A stretch of 64,000 nucleotides of DNA, from assembly GCA_963556255.1 (NCBI GenBank), contig OY744604.1, positions 24,737,599-24,801,598 on the forward strand. Reading direction: 5' to 3'. Positions within the stretch are counted from its first letter, which is position 1, and each line of letters starts with the position of its first letter. The notes under the pieces are model-generated. The model made no database searches. It saw only the letters and a list, made by a program, of their open reading frames with translations, and was not told where the DNA came from. Made by a program: the position numbers and the translations under genes. Of this stretch, positions 22,701 through 32,949 are shown piece by piece. Origin of the DNA: Allolobophora icterica (Eukaryota; Annelida; Clitellata; Crassiclitellata; Lumbricidae).

Positions 22701-23384
22701 GCTTCTGGAAGAAGGTTTTCCATCTATTTATATATATTTCTATTATAGACATTTCTATTCTAAATGACATTTCAACGTCGAATTGAGTGGTGCAGACATC
22801 GCTTTGTATAAGACTCGATAGTAAGTATCCGCATACATACATACATACGTATATGCATACATGACGTTCAACAGTGTAGGACATGCATACATGCTGAGTG
22901 TTTCAAACGAAATTTGTTAACGTGCTTTTAAGTCTTTTCACCTTAGCCAACTACATGGTGAAAATGTTGTAGGCATATCTTTATAATGTACTTTTGCTTT
23001 CATATTATATACCAGATAGCGCCACAGTACTGACTATGGTTGGAAATCTACAAATTTAGGCCTATAGCAAAGTGTGCACGTGGTTCATCTCGAGTTAGCG
23101 TAGTAGAAGGCGAATTCCGAACCAGCATAGCCTACTTCAGTGCATGAATTTTGTGTTGGAGAATTCATTTTCGGTGTTGGTACTGAAATATATTAAGGCC
23201 TAAGTGCAAATTTGAAGTGATATTCGGTGTAGCTTTTCAGTCAGCTTTAACGCAAGGCTTCTTGCCACATGACACTTCTTACACCGATCCTTGGCATGCT
23301 GGTGTTTCCTTTAAAACCAGAAAATTAGGTAGATAACCACTAATGTCAGTGTAGAAAGTAGAATATCCCTATAAGATCGTCGTA
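22701..23384. other. No gene seen
   Basis: Contains a short (ATAC)n run near 22830-22865. No coding frame. Confidence 0.4.
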
Positions 23385-24660
23385 TTATAAAGCGCTATTG
23401 GATATCAGAATCTCAGAATACATCTCACAGAATCTGAGAGAATCTCAGAGCAAGCTTTTCATTGAAACTGAAACATCGTACTTAAAAAGTATTATGTTTC
23501 AATTTGAATGAAAAGCATGCTCTGCCTCGACTCTTCCGACTTTTCTCATTAGATTCTGGCCGCTTCAGTTTCAAACATCATCCACCAAGTCATCTGCCTG
23601 TCTAAGCCTTCGTCACCTTTAGAGTTTGACCCAGAAGCTCCCCTCACCATAATTTATGTACCTCGCCCATTTTGTTCTTGATTAAGCGACAGTGAAACAT
23701 TGGTTCTCTCGACTTTGTTTCTGAACTTTGAAGAAATGCACAGGTTACGATTACGATTTGCACAATTTATTGACAAAACTTTCAAACGTTAATGGTCTAA
23801 ATGTCCTCAAAACAAAGAAATATCGTTACAATGACAATATGACCTATTATCGTGCCAATTATGATATTGTCCCTTGCAGACAGAGCGATATAGCAGAGTT
23901 AACATCAATCACAACAGTATTTAGTATATAATTCAGAAAGCAATACAATAAAAAGTATAGGACTGCCCGAAATAATGGCTGCTCACCTTTATGAAAAGCC
24001 TAAGTTTAAGAGTTAAAAAGACTGTACATAATTATTCATAACAAGGTTGCATTAACGTATTGAAAGACCGAGTTAAATATAATGGTAAAGGTCCCAATAT
24101 AAGCTGAAACTTTCGCATAAATCAGACCAGACTTAGCTTTGTGGGGCCAGTGGAAGGACCGGGTTGTCCGTTAGTGAGGCCAGTGGGAGGACAAGGTCGT
24201 CCCTTAGGTGGATTTTCGTTCGGTGGACATTAAGATGGGTTTCCATAGGGTGCTTGCTCGTGAGTTGTTGATGGAGGAGATGCTTTTTCTGGGCATGGGT
24301 AATAAAATCGATCATCTGGTGAAGAAGAATGAGTCACTCCCTGTGGGCATGGAGACGGAGGACGTGGGCCTGGTTGTGAAGGAGTCAAGATTCTTGATCC
24401 ACTTAGTTCTGCCAATATTATGATGGTCAGCTTCATCTTTTGATCTGCAATATTTAAAATGCACAAAGTCTAAAACTCATAAAAACACAGCTTGTACTGC
24501 TAATGAATTACATTCATTGCATTGCAGTCAACAAACGATCTAACTCACATTTGGTTTCTCAAATTGCAATTTTACAGGTCATATAATTATAATGCAAACA
24601 ATTTACATCGCCAAATGCAATTGACGACTTTTTCTTAAGTCAAAACATCAGAGCACACGG
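23385..24660. repeat. Segmental duplication, copy C of the proline-rich gene region
   Basis: This stretch matches 27205-30870 in several places in the same order: ATCAGAATCTCAGA near the left end, TTTGAAGAAATGCA with CACAATTTATTGA, the gene start with TTTTGATCT(G)CAATATTTAAAATG, and at the right end TTTTTCTTAAGTCAAAAC with GAGCACACGG. The segment that carries the TATA promoter and 5' exon in copy B (about 29700-30815) is missing here. Confidence 0.75.
24122..24436 (-). pseudogene. Decayed third proline-rich gene copy C
   Basis: From ATG at 24436 the frame reads MKLTIIILAELSGSRILTPS, then a proline-rich segment with PCPQG and DDRFYYPCPE, and stops at a TAA at 24230. In the same frame beyond the stop, proline-rich coding continues (CPPNENPPKGRPCPPTGLTN, then GQPGPSTGPTK) to a TGA at 24122, resembling the end of gene B (GNPPNGQPLPL). 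The repeat array is absent. The hydrophobic core of the signal peptide is weakened by charged residues. The AATAAA region downstream (minus strand TCAATAAATTGTG, near 23766) is conserved with gene B. Without promoter and with an internal stop it is most likely a pseudogene; a short 68-residue protein is possible but unlikely. Confidence 0.65.
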
Positions 24661-24678
24661 TTCAATGATGTTTAAAGT

Positions 24679-25829
24679 GAAATTCCTCCTCAAGGCAAAA
24701 ACTTATACAATATACATATGCCTTGAGGAGGAATTTCTCCCATATTTTGCCAAACTTATGGAAAAACTGATGTACAACAGGCTCTATAATTATATTAACC
24801 AAAACAACTTTCTCTATCCCTCCAGTACGACTTGCAGTCTGGTCACTCTACTGCCATGTCACGGATTAATCTGCAGGACAAAATTTCAACAGCTATAGAC
24901 AGTAACAAATTCTCACTAGGAATATTTATAAATCTGTCTAAGGCTTTTGATAAGGTGGACCATACTAAATAAAATAGAAAATTGTGGGGTAAGAGGTACG
25001 CAACTGGCATGGTTCAAGGATTACCTTGATCAAAGACTCCAGTGCGTAAGTTGTAATGGTGTCACCTCCAAATTTAAAACAATAAAATTTGGGGTCCCAG
25101 AGGGCTCAAACCTAGGGCCTCTGCTCTTTTTAATTTATATTAATGACCTCCTTAACGATGATACTAACATCTTCCTATCTGACAGGTCACTTGAGGAACT
25201 ATTCAAAGTTGCCAATCAAGAACTAATATACATAGCCGATTGGTTCAAGGCTAATTGATTCTCCTTGAGTTTACTTAAAACAAACTTTTACTTTTTAGAT
25301 CTTTCAGAAAGTTATTTCCTCTCTTGAATTACGCACTGAATATTGATAATGCGATCATATTGCAAGTGAAATCGGCGAAATTTTTAGGTGTTTTCATTGA
25401 TGAACACCTGTTCTGGAATGTCCATATAAACCAAGTCGGAGCAAAAATAGCAAAAAAAGTGGGGCTCATATCTAAATTTTCCTATTTACTCCCATCTCAT
25501 ATACTAACCAACCTGTATCACACTTTAATTCATCCATATCTGGAATACTGCAATTTTAGTTGGGCCTCAATCTATCCAATTAGACTGGACAGACTGAGGA
25601 AGTTACAAAAGAGGGCGATACGCATAATTACTAAAAGCAAGTTTAATGCCCATACTTTCCATCTTTTCCAACTAAAGAAAATTCTGACAATTGATCAAAC
25701 AAAACAATTACAGATTGGGGTCTTCATGTTTCAATTTATTCATAACTTATCGTCGATTTGTAATTCTTCTTCCATGGATGGCTATGAAGTTGGAATTCAA
25801 TCAGGAGGAAGAAGAATTACAAATCGACG
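24679..25829 (+). pseudogene. LINE reverse transcriptase remnant flanked by hairpins
   Basis: Frames read FLPYFAKLMEKLMYNRLYNY, FLYPSSTTCS, LSKAFDKVDH, GVPEGSNLGPLLFLIYINDL, then DDTNIFLSDRSLEEL. The residues between NDL and DDTNIF that would hold the rest of motif C are deleted. A later frame reads FLGVFIDEHLFWNVHI and HPYLEYCNFSWASIY, which is the thumb/C-terminal part of a jockey/L2-like RT. Perfect inverted repeats occur at both ends (24679-24697 with 24719-24737; 25751-25773 with 25807-25829). The copy is inactive. Confidence 0.85.
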
Positions 25830-25839
25830 GTAAGCCCAA

Positions 25840-26260
25840 GACAATGTGCTGTTGGCTGCCTCTGAAGCCGAACTGCAGGAGATGGCGAATCGTTAGGACT
25901 GGTCAGGCAGCAGGCAGAGACTATTGATTAATGTAGACAAAGCTAAGTCTCTAGTAATGAATGGTATAACATGTGATATCAAGATACAAGGCGACTGATT
26001 GGAGCAGGTCGACACATTTTCATATGTTTCTCAATTTTAACTGAGCGTGTTGTAAAGATATTCGGTCAAGATTAGCGAAGGAATAATGTACATGGGTAGC
26101 ACTGAAACAGGTATGGAAAAGTCACAACATCTTGCTTGACACAGAAATACGACTTTTGAAGATTCTTGTGTGGACGGCGCAATGTATGGATGTGAGAGCT
26201 GAACCATTAGGAAGGAAGAGGAGAAACTAGAAAATAATGTGTTCCAGTTAACGCGGGAAG
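25840..26260 (+). pseudogene. Second LINE fragment of a different type
   Basis: Broken frames read LINVDKAKSLVMN, IKIQGD, QVDTFSYVS and AMYGCESWTIRKEE, matching the RT C-terminal layout of the LINE at 17189 (FNIKKTKVM, VESFTFLGS, LYGCETWTM). Several stops and a frameshift. Confidence 0.7.
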
Positions 26261-27075
26261 TTGGCAGTTTGCGCGGGAACTTCCCCGCCGAAAATACTGT
26301 TGTATAGGCAAATGAAGAAATCACGCACGCTAGCATATTATGTAGAAACCCATCCTTGGTACCGATTAAATATATAGCGCTTGACACAGATGTTGTAGAG
26401 GCAAGAGTTAGGCCCCACACTGATCCGGGATCAAATCCTTCGCGTTATGTCCTGTGCAGCCAATGCCTTGCAACAGGGCGTGCGGTCGCCAGAGGGCGAA
26501 GCAAACGCCACAGCTCTGGTCCACCCTATGCAGAGTGATTTTTGAATATATTGCCACTTCTGCGAGGAATTGTAATCTTACGATTTCCCGAAATTTTTGC
26601 TTCTGAGCTTTCATCTCGAAAGTTTATCTGAAGTATTGAGGACATTCCTTGTGCAGTTCAGGATATTTTGAGCTTGCTTGAGTTTTTGTTGTTTTATTGT
26701 TGCTAACTGAATCGCAGCATTGCCGAAATTTACTTTTATATTTTGAATGCTTTTCTAACGACGCCTACGTCCGAGTGGTGAGGGATTTTCTGTATATAAT
26801 TAATCTTCCCTGCATGATTTCAATATGGCTGGCTGCAGTTTAGTGTCAAACCGCCTATAAACACGTGTATTAGTAAGTAGTTAAACAATGTTGATAACTG
26901 TCAAGGTCAGTAGTGTTTTATTATTAAGAAATTGTTTTTAATTTCGCTAAAGACATTGCATAGTCAACTTTGTGTAACTGTTGATTAAATATGACAGAAA
27001 TGTGTTTAACACTTCTCGCAATATGAGACTTTTTATTCCGACACTTGGCATTGTGGTTTTTCTTTACAATCATAA
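26261..27075. other. No gene seen; degraded LINE-like 3' sequence
   Basis: Short frames at 26356-26614 include ARGRSKRH and resemble decayed LINE tail; the rest is AT-rich. Confidence 0.3.
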
Positions 27076-27079
27076 AACT

Positions 27080-27160
27080 AATCGTAATCGTAATCTCCAA
27101 ACTTCTAAAGCGCCACTCGAAGGCCAAGCGCAGGACACCAGCCTATTCACGAGCGCTAGC
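27080..27160 (-). repeat. LINE 3' tail, antisense
   Basis: Reads AATCGTAATCTCCAAACTTC, then AAAGCGCCACTCGAAGGCCA, AGCGCAGGAC and CACGAGCGC. In the opposite orientation this is the tail of the LINE that ends at 62345 (GGAGATTACGATTACG). Further copies lie at 29795-29890, 32060-32145, 46925-47000 and 51215-51300. Confidence 0.75.
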
Positions 27161-27870
27161 GAGATGATCACTAATGTCACTGAAGAATATTTCTGAGTGA
27201 TCGTCGAAGTAAAATGCACTATTGATATCAGAATCTCAGAGCAGATCTAAGAGAAACTGAGAGAATCTCAGAGCAAGAGTTTCATTCATAACAACAACGT
27301 CGTACTGTAGAATCCTGAAATGATGTCCCGACTCTTCCACTTATTTTTCTCGCCGCTTCAACTTCAAGCATAATCCACCGGAGCCATGCGTCTGTCAATA
27401 CCTACCTCGCCTTTACGCATTTTTCTTTTGATTAGGCGCAGGTGAAATTTAATTTCCCTCTCAGATTCTGGTCTTTGAAGAAATGCAGTGCATACGAATA
27501 CGATTTACACAATTTATTGAAAACCTTTCAAACGTTAATAAATGCCCGCATAATAAAGAAATATCGATACAGTGAAAGAATAACCATACTAATTATGACA
27601 TTGTTCTTTGAAGTCAAAGTTACCGTACCAGCGATAAACCGGTCTTTACATCAGTCATAACATTGTTTAGCGAATTAAAGAAGCAATACAATAAAAAAAA
27701 GTTCAGTGTAGGACCTGCCTAAACACTTGTTGCGTGAAATAAACTTCATAAAACGGACTACGTTTTGGAGCAAAAATGCATGTTCATTAGCGACTTGTAT
27801 TGGGTTCTGTAAAGTTCGAGCGTAATGGTTACTGTCCAATTTTAAGATGAAACTTTCGCATAGCTTAGTT

Positions 27871-29535
27871 TCAGAGTGGAAGGGGTTGTCCGTTAGGTGG
27901 GTTTCCGGTGGGTGGCTGCCGCTGAGGTGGTGGAGGACGAGATTCTCCTTCCGGAAGTGGAGAAGGAGATTGACCGTCTCGTGGTGGAGGTGGTCTACGG
28001 TCTCCTTCTGGTGGTGGAGAACGGGATTCTCCTTCTGGAAGCGGAGGAGGAGATTGGCCATCTCGTGGTGGAGGTGGTCTACGGTCTCCTTCTGGTGGTG
28101 GAGGACGGGATTCTCCATCTGGAAGCGGAGAAGGAGATTGACCGTCTCGTGGTGGAGGTGGTCTACGGTCTCCTTCTGGTGGTGGAGGACGGGATTCTCC
28201 ATCTGGAAGCGGAGAAGGAGATTGACCGTCTCGTGGAGGAGGTGGTCTACGGTCTCCTTCTGGTGGTGGAGAACGGGATTCTCCTTCTGGAAGCGGAGAA
28301 GGAGATTGACCGTCTCGTGGTGAAGGTGGTCTACGGTCTCCTTCTGGTGGCGGAGGACGAGATTCTCCCTCTGGTGGTGGAGGACGGGATTCTCCCTCTG
28401 GAAGCGGAGGAGGAGATTGCCCTTCTCGAGGTGGAGGTGGTCTACGGTCTCCTTCTGGTGGTGGAGGACGGGATTCTCCCTCTGGTGGTGGAGGACGGGA
28501 TTCTCCCTCTGGAAGCGGAGGAGGAGATTGCCCTTCTCGTGGTGGAGGTGGTCTACGGTCTCCTTCTGGTGGCGGAGGACGGGATTCTCCTTCCGGAAGC
28601 GGAGGAGGAGATTGGCCATCTCGTGGTGAAGGTGGTCTACGGTCTCCTTCTGGTGGCGGAGGACGGGACTCTCCTTCTGGAAGCGGAGGAGGAGATTGGC
28701 CTTCTCGTGGTGGAGGTGGTCTACGGTCTCCTTCTGGTGGCGGAGGACGGGATTCTCCTTCTGGAAGTGGAGGAGGAGATTGGCCTTCTCGTGGTGGAGG
28801 TGGTCTACGGTCTCCTTCTGGTGGTGGAGGACGGGATTCTCCCTCTGGTGGTGGAGGACGGGATTCTCCCTCTGGTGGTGGAGGAGGAGATTGGCCTTCT
28901 CGCGGTGGAGGTGGTCTACGGTCTCCTTCTGGTGGCGGAGGACGGGATTCTCCCTCTGGAAGCGGAGGAGGAGATTGGCCTTCTCGCGGTGGAGGTGGTC
29001 TACGGTCTCCTTCTGGTGGTGGAGGACGGGATTCTCCTTCTGGAAGTGGAGGAGGAGATTGGCCTTTCGGTGGTGGAGGACGGGACTCTCCTTCTGGAAG
29101 CGGAGGAGGAGATTGGCCTTCTGGTGGTGGAGGTGGTCTACGGTCTCCTTCTGATGGCGGGGGACGGGATTCTCCTTCTGGAAGTGGAGGAGGAGATTGG
29201 CCTTCTCGTGGTGGAGGTGGTCTACGGTCTCCTTCTGGTGGTGGAGGACGGGATGCTCCCTCTGGTGGCGGAGGACGGGATTCTCCTTCAGAGGGTGGAG
29301 GAGAAGACTGTCCTTCTGGTGGCCATAACGGTGGTGATCTGCCATCACCAGGCCCTGCGTCGCCTTCGTTTGGCTTGCCCTTTGGAACGGCTGGCGTTTG
29401 TCTCCCGTTGATTCTCACTGCTGGAGCACTTGATCGTATGGCCACTGGTGTAGACCTGCGCTGTCCAACAGCAGGAGCGCCTTCAGTCAGGATCATTGAC
29501 CCGACTACTACTGCCAGTATGATGACCAGCTTCAT
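27871..29535 (-). CDS. Secreted proline-rich repeat protein B (554 aa)
   Basis: The coding exon runs from ATG at 29535 to a TGA at 27871-27873. The frame is open 61 codons further upstream, but that part crosses the conserved splice acceptor (ATTACAG, 8 bases before this ATG), and the MKL start is shared with gene A and copy C. Residues 1-20 (MKLVIILAVVVGSMILTEGA) are a signal peptide; a basic linker follows (VGQRRSTPVAIRSS, VRINGRQT). Then come 14 units of about 28 residues, built from GESRPPPPEGDRR plus PPPPREGQSPPPLPE, with extra GESRPPPPE inserts in places. The tail is QRQPPTGNPPNGQPLPL. There is no cysteine; proline is about 45%; charged residues nearly balance. Secretion is well supported; function is unknown. 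Confidence 0.8.
   Translation of the reverse strand: MKLVIILAVVVGSMILTEGAPAVGQRRSTPVAIRSSAPAVRINGRQTPAVPKGKPNEGDAGPGDGRSPPLWPPEGQSSPPPSEGESRPPPPEGASRPPPPEGDRRPPPPREGQSPPPLPEGESRPPPSEGDRRPPPPPEGQSPPPLPEGESRPPPPKGQSPPPLPEGESRPPPPEGDRRPPPPREGQSPPPLPEGESRPPPPEGDRRPPPPREGQSPPPPPEGESRPPPPEGESRPPPPEGDRRPPPPREGQSPPPLPEGESRPPPPEGDRRPPPPREGQSPPPLPEGESRPPPPEGDRRPPSPRDGQSPPPLPEGESRPPPPEGDRRPPPPREGQSPPPLPEGESRPPPPEGESRPPPPEGDRRPPPPREGQSPPPLPEGESRPPPPEGESRPPPPEGDRRPPSPRDGQSPSPLPEGESRSPPPEGDRRPPPPRDGQSPSPLPDGESRPPPPEGDRRPPPPRDGQSPSPLPDGESRPPPPEGDRRPPPPRDGQSPPPLPEGESRSPPPEGDRRPPPPRDGQSPSPLPEGESRPPPPQRQPPTGNPPNGQPLPL
27920..29310. repeat. 84 bp coding minisatellite of gene B
   Basis: About 14 tandem copies of an 84 bp unit with occasional 27 bp inserts. 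Units are close to identical in the middle of the array and more diverged near the 5' coding end. Confidence 0.95.
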
Positions 29536-29794
29536 CTTTTGATCTGTAATATTTAAAATGCGTGCAAAAATAATTAACCAGTCACAGTTTAGACCTGTTT
29601 TAGATTTTCCGGTTATCGCATGTTTTACACTCTGTAAACCTATTTCGTATGATTCAACTTTCATTGACTTGTTTGACCCGATTACAAGCTCTGCTAATTT
29701 ACAGTCCTTAGAACGCACTGCGATCTTATTTTTTATTTAGCAAGAATGACTTGACTCTGCATTTATATTCTAATCTATATTTCTCACAGCTGCT

Positions 29795-29890
29795 GTTCAT
29801 GGCTCGTGAATAGACTCAGCGCTCGTGAATAGGCTGGTGTCCTGCGCTTGGCCTTCGAACGGCTGTTTGTAAGTTTGGATGTTACAATTA
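29795..29890 (+). repeat. LINE 3' tail, sense
   Basis: Reads GCTCGTGAATAGGCTGGTGT, CCTGCGCTTGGCCTTCGAA and a degraded ATTACAGTT tail; the inverted partner of the copy at 27080, so gene B lies between inverted tails. Confidence 0.7.
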
Positions 29891-30337
29891 CAGTTGCTGA
29901 CGACACTTCAATCCTATGCTACTTTTGTTAATTTCCTTAAGTCGGACTTAGTAGAAATTAACATGGCTTGCTCCACAAGTTTTTTGCTTTCTCTAATGCG
30001 GATAGATTGCAATATTATCGATTTTGCATGTTTTACACTCCGATATGGAATTAACTAGCATTGAATCCACGATTGTCCTATCCCCAAAACACTAACCTTG
30101 ACATGAGTGCACAGAAGAATCTGCACAAAAGTAGATGAATGCGCTTACAAGACAACAAGTCCTTCATAGAATGTTGATGGCAAAAGTATTTTTTTAAATA
30201 AAATAATGATCTTAGAGTAAGCCCTATCTCCTATCTGAATTATCGTTGATCGATTTAATTGCAAACTGTTTACGTAATCTCCAATGAACTGTAAATTTAT
30301 CTTTTTTTTGATACAACCGTTCAAAATAATATCTTAA

Positions 30338-30339
<2 letters not shown>

Positions 30340-30375
<36 letters not shown>
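30340..30375. repeat. (TA)n microsatellite
   Basis: About 17 TA units. Confidence 0.95.
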
Positions 30376-30376
<1 letters not shown>

Positions 30377-30540
30377 AACCTTTTCTAAGCCTTTGATCTT
30401 CTTATCAGTAGACTCTCGCAGAATTCTGTGCGTATACGTCGTAGTTGCTGCTCGTAAACTTGTCGCAATGCTACAATTTGCTCTTCAGACTTCAGGAGTC
30501 TTCGATTCAGTCTGCATAGACTACACTTAGTCTGTCGGTC

Positions 30541-30548
30541 TTTTATAG
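30541..30548 (-). promoter_or_regulatory. TATA box of proline-rich gene B
   Basis: On the minus strand CCTATAAAAGACCGACAGAC, matching the gene A promoter (CCTATATAAGACCGAAAGAC) with about 60 bp of shared context. Transcription would start near 30515, giving a 5' UTR exon of about 140 bases. Confidence 0.7.
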
Positions 30549-30669
30549 GCTGAAGACATCAGTTGAGTCGTGATTCTGAGCTCTCTTGTCCTTTTTTCGT
30601 TTTCTATTTCACACCGCTTCAATATAATGCCCATTTATTTGTGTAGCGTCGTGCGCTATTCTTTGTGTC

Positions 30670-31120
30670 CCAAATTTGCCCTCACGCCCTCGTCAGGTGA
30701 CATCTGAAAGCCTTGGGCAAACCGCAGACCATGACTCACGCTATATTGCATTCAGCAATGATCTATGACGCAGGGCTTTCGCTATGCAATCTTTCAGATT
30801 CAATGTTCATAGCCGAGTGCAACTGAGGATCTTTTCTTAAATCAAAACGCTGAGCACACGTGCGGCCTAAGGACGTCCTTGAATGCATAAATTATTGCAA
30901 AAGAACAGCATGCAAAGATGAAAAATGCCATTTAAGGTCCCGGTAAGCCTAATAAAAAGGAATAGTTATCACATCCAACAAAGACGACAGGAACATAAAT
31001 ACTTGTATTCACTCACTCGTTCATTCAAAGTAAGTAAGCCTACATGTTGCCTACTTGTAACTGATAGAGGGCATGTAAATATGCAACACACTCTATAGAA
31101 CAACGGTTATGAGACAACTA
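30670..31120. other. No gene seen
   Basis: Right end of the duplicated segment (30820-30862 matches 24617-24660). No coding frame. Confidence 0.45.
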
Positions 31121-31320
31121 CAACCTGGAATGGGCTTCCTGTGGCGCTTCGCTTGGTCCCCAGTAGCCTCACCACCACACTTTACACTTTAATCGTAAGA
31201 CTACTTTTCCGCCGGGGTTGCGTTTGGAGTGTTTATGGGTAGATAACGTTGAAGGGACGCTATATAAATTTTCGGTATGAATGATGAATTGAATGACTGA
31301 AATGCAATAAATTTTAATCA
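31120..31320 (+). mobile_element. LINE C-terminal fragment
   Basis: Reads TTWNGLPVALRLVPSSLTTT then LYTLIVRLLFRRG, the end pattern of a CR1-like RT, followed by CGCTATATAAATTTTCGGTATGAATGA tail sequence (given here as CGCTATATAAATTTTCGG). Confidence 0.6.
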
Positions 31321-31649
31321 GTGTAGAACATAAATAATATATTTATATCGATCCACGATACTAGCTAAAAGTAAGCAATTCAAACGATTGCTCTTCCTTC
31401 GACGACCTATCATAATTATTTTAGTAACTTCTATCGTGCGGGTGTCTAAGGCACAAGGCATCAGCCTATGGCGCACCAAAACCAAGCCGTAATCGGCCGT
31501 AATTAGATCAATATCCAGAAGGTCTGTCCGTAAGACAAAGAAGCAGCCGATGGTGGATGGCTACAATTTGTTTATTTGGTATTTCATTAGTTTGATAATT
31601 TTGTTCAGAATTCCGAGACCTTCCGAGACAAACCAATCAGCTACCGTGT

Positions 31650-31800
31650 GACGTGGGCGTCGTGGTAGCCGTTCTAATGGTCTGTCTTACGGCTGAGCAC
31701 TCGCTTTGTAACACGGATTGGGAGGGTTCGAGCCTCAACGAGAATGTTGCTGTGCTAAGACCTTAGCAAATACTTCGAAATAATTACCTAAGCGGCACAA
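31650..31800 (+). repeat. tRNA-like SINE head
   Basis: Contains CGTGGTAGCCGTTCTAATGG, TTTGTAACACGGATT and GAGGGTTCGAGCCTC (B-box-like). The body differs from family S. Confidence 0.5.
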
Positions 31801-31889
31801 ACGCACATTGGCACACTGTTGTGAGAAACAGCGAAGACATAATTATATCATAGCGTCAGTGTATTCGGCCAGGATGCGTAACTACGTTC

Positions 31890-32145
31890 AGCATTTCATG
31901 GACCTTTCCTATCCTAATCCATCGGATCCTCTGCCTTCCAAGCTATCTCGTTCTCAACGAAATCCTCCGTTACAGCTGCTCTGTCTCTCTCTCTGGTCTC
32001 TCTGGCAACCGGACTCGAACCACCAACGGACATCGATTTCTGGACAACCCCTCGGATACTTCGCAGTGCTCGTGAATAAGCTGGTTGTTTGCGCTCAGCT
32101 TTACAGTGGCGCTTTAGAAAATTGGAGATTACGATTACGAAATCC
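31890..32145 (+). mobile_element. LINE 3' end (same family as 60900-62345)
   Basis: Shares CTCGTTCTCAACGAAATCCT, CCGTTACAGCTGCTCTG, GGTCTCTCTGGCAACCGGAC and the tail TTTAGAAAATTGGAGATTAC with 62145-62345. Read as protein: SLRSQRNPPLQLLCLS in one frame; no intact ORF. Confidence 0.8.
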
Positions 32146-32439
32146 GACCTCAAGCAATGGAGACTATATTGCTTCGTTGTGGGAATAGCTTTGGTATTTC
32201 ATTAGGTTAAACCTGATTGATGATTGTTTCATAGGGTCTACGCACATAGGCTATTAAGAAATACAACTGAGCAGTGACCGATTTAAAAGGTCCTTAGCAT
32301 CTGCTTCAATCCTGCTTCAATCCTATTCATGTGTTTGTCTGGTATTTTTGAGCAATTAAATTACTTACTGTTGCTATTATTTTAGAATATTAGATCTTAC
32401 ATGGTGCTTTTAAATTGTAGCAATTACATTAATTGTGCA

Positions 32440-32660
32440 TGCCTCTGTATACCTGAGGATGCCGGTTGGATTCGGATAGTAGGCCTACATGGCTTCAGAC
32501 ATTTAAATTTCGGGCTAGCACGGTCGTACACGGGAACCTTAAATGAAGCAATGCCCAATCAAACGGTTAGCGGTGGTGAAGGATCTCATTCGATCAATTC
32601 GTTAAAAAAATTAGCAGGGTCGAGGCCATACGGTCGCTATAGACAAGAGTGTACATTTAC
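32440..32660 (+). repeat. Dispersed repeat family D, copy 2
   Basis: Contains AATTTCGGGCTAGCACGG, CGTACACGGGAACCTTAAAT, GTGAAGGATCTCATTCGATC and TACATTTACATTTGAC. Confidence 0.75.
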
Positions 32661-32736
32661 ATTTGACACGATGTTGTGTATCTAATGTGTGAAACACTGT
32701 AACTGTTTTGTGTAGCCTGTTTCCTTGCATCTGTGG

Positions 32737-32949
32737 AAACGCTGTAGTGCTAAAATTAGAGGTGAGTACACGCTATCGGTTAGTTTTCCGAAACAAATTA
32801 GAGGTGAGTATACGCTACAGTATTTTGTGAGTATACGCTACATTTTTAATATAAATAGATATAACTAATTTGTGAGGTTAGTATACGGTCTCTAGAGGTG
32901 AGTAGGCCTACACGCTGTATACCCGGGTATACTCTCAACTGCAGCCCTG
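32737..32949. mobile_element. hAT-like MITE family H, copy 1
   Basis: Ends match the CAGGGCTGTAGT terminal repeat of the copies at 49145 and 62603 (left end decayed to AAACGCTGTAGT; right end CTGCAGCCCTG). Flanks ATCTGTGG and ATATGTGG agree at 7 of 8 positions. Inside are several copies of GTGAGTATACGCTA. No coding capacity. Confidence 0.8.

Larger units (their letters stand above)
29544..30380 (-). other. 5' intron of gene B (inferred)
   Basis: Minus-strand acceptor ATATTACAG ends 8 bases before the ATG. A donor AAAAG/GTTGGTATA fits near 30375. The intron holds a LINE tail (29795-29890) and a (TA)n tract (30340-30375). Confidence 0.5.

Noticed and set aside
29536..29718. 61-codon upstream extension of gene B
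   Set aside because: It crosses the conserved splice acceptor and 5' intron and has no counterpart in gene A.
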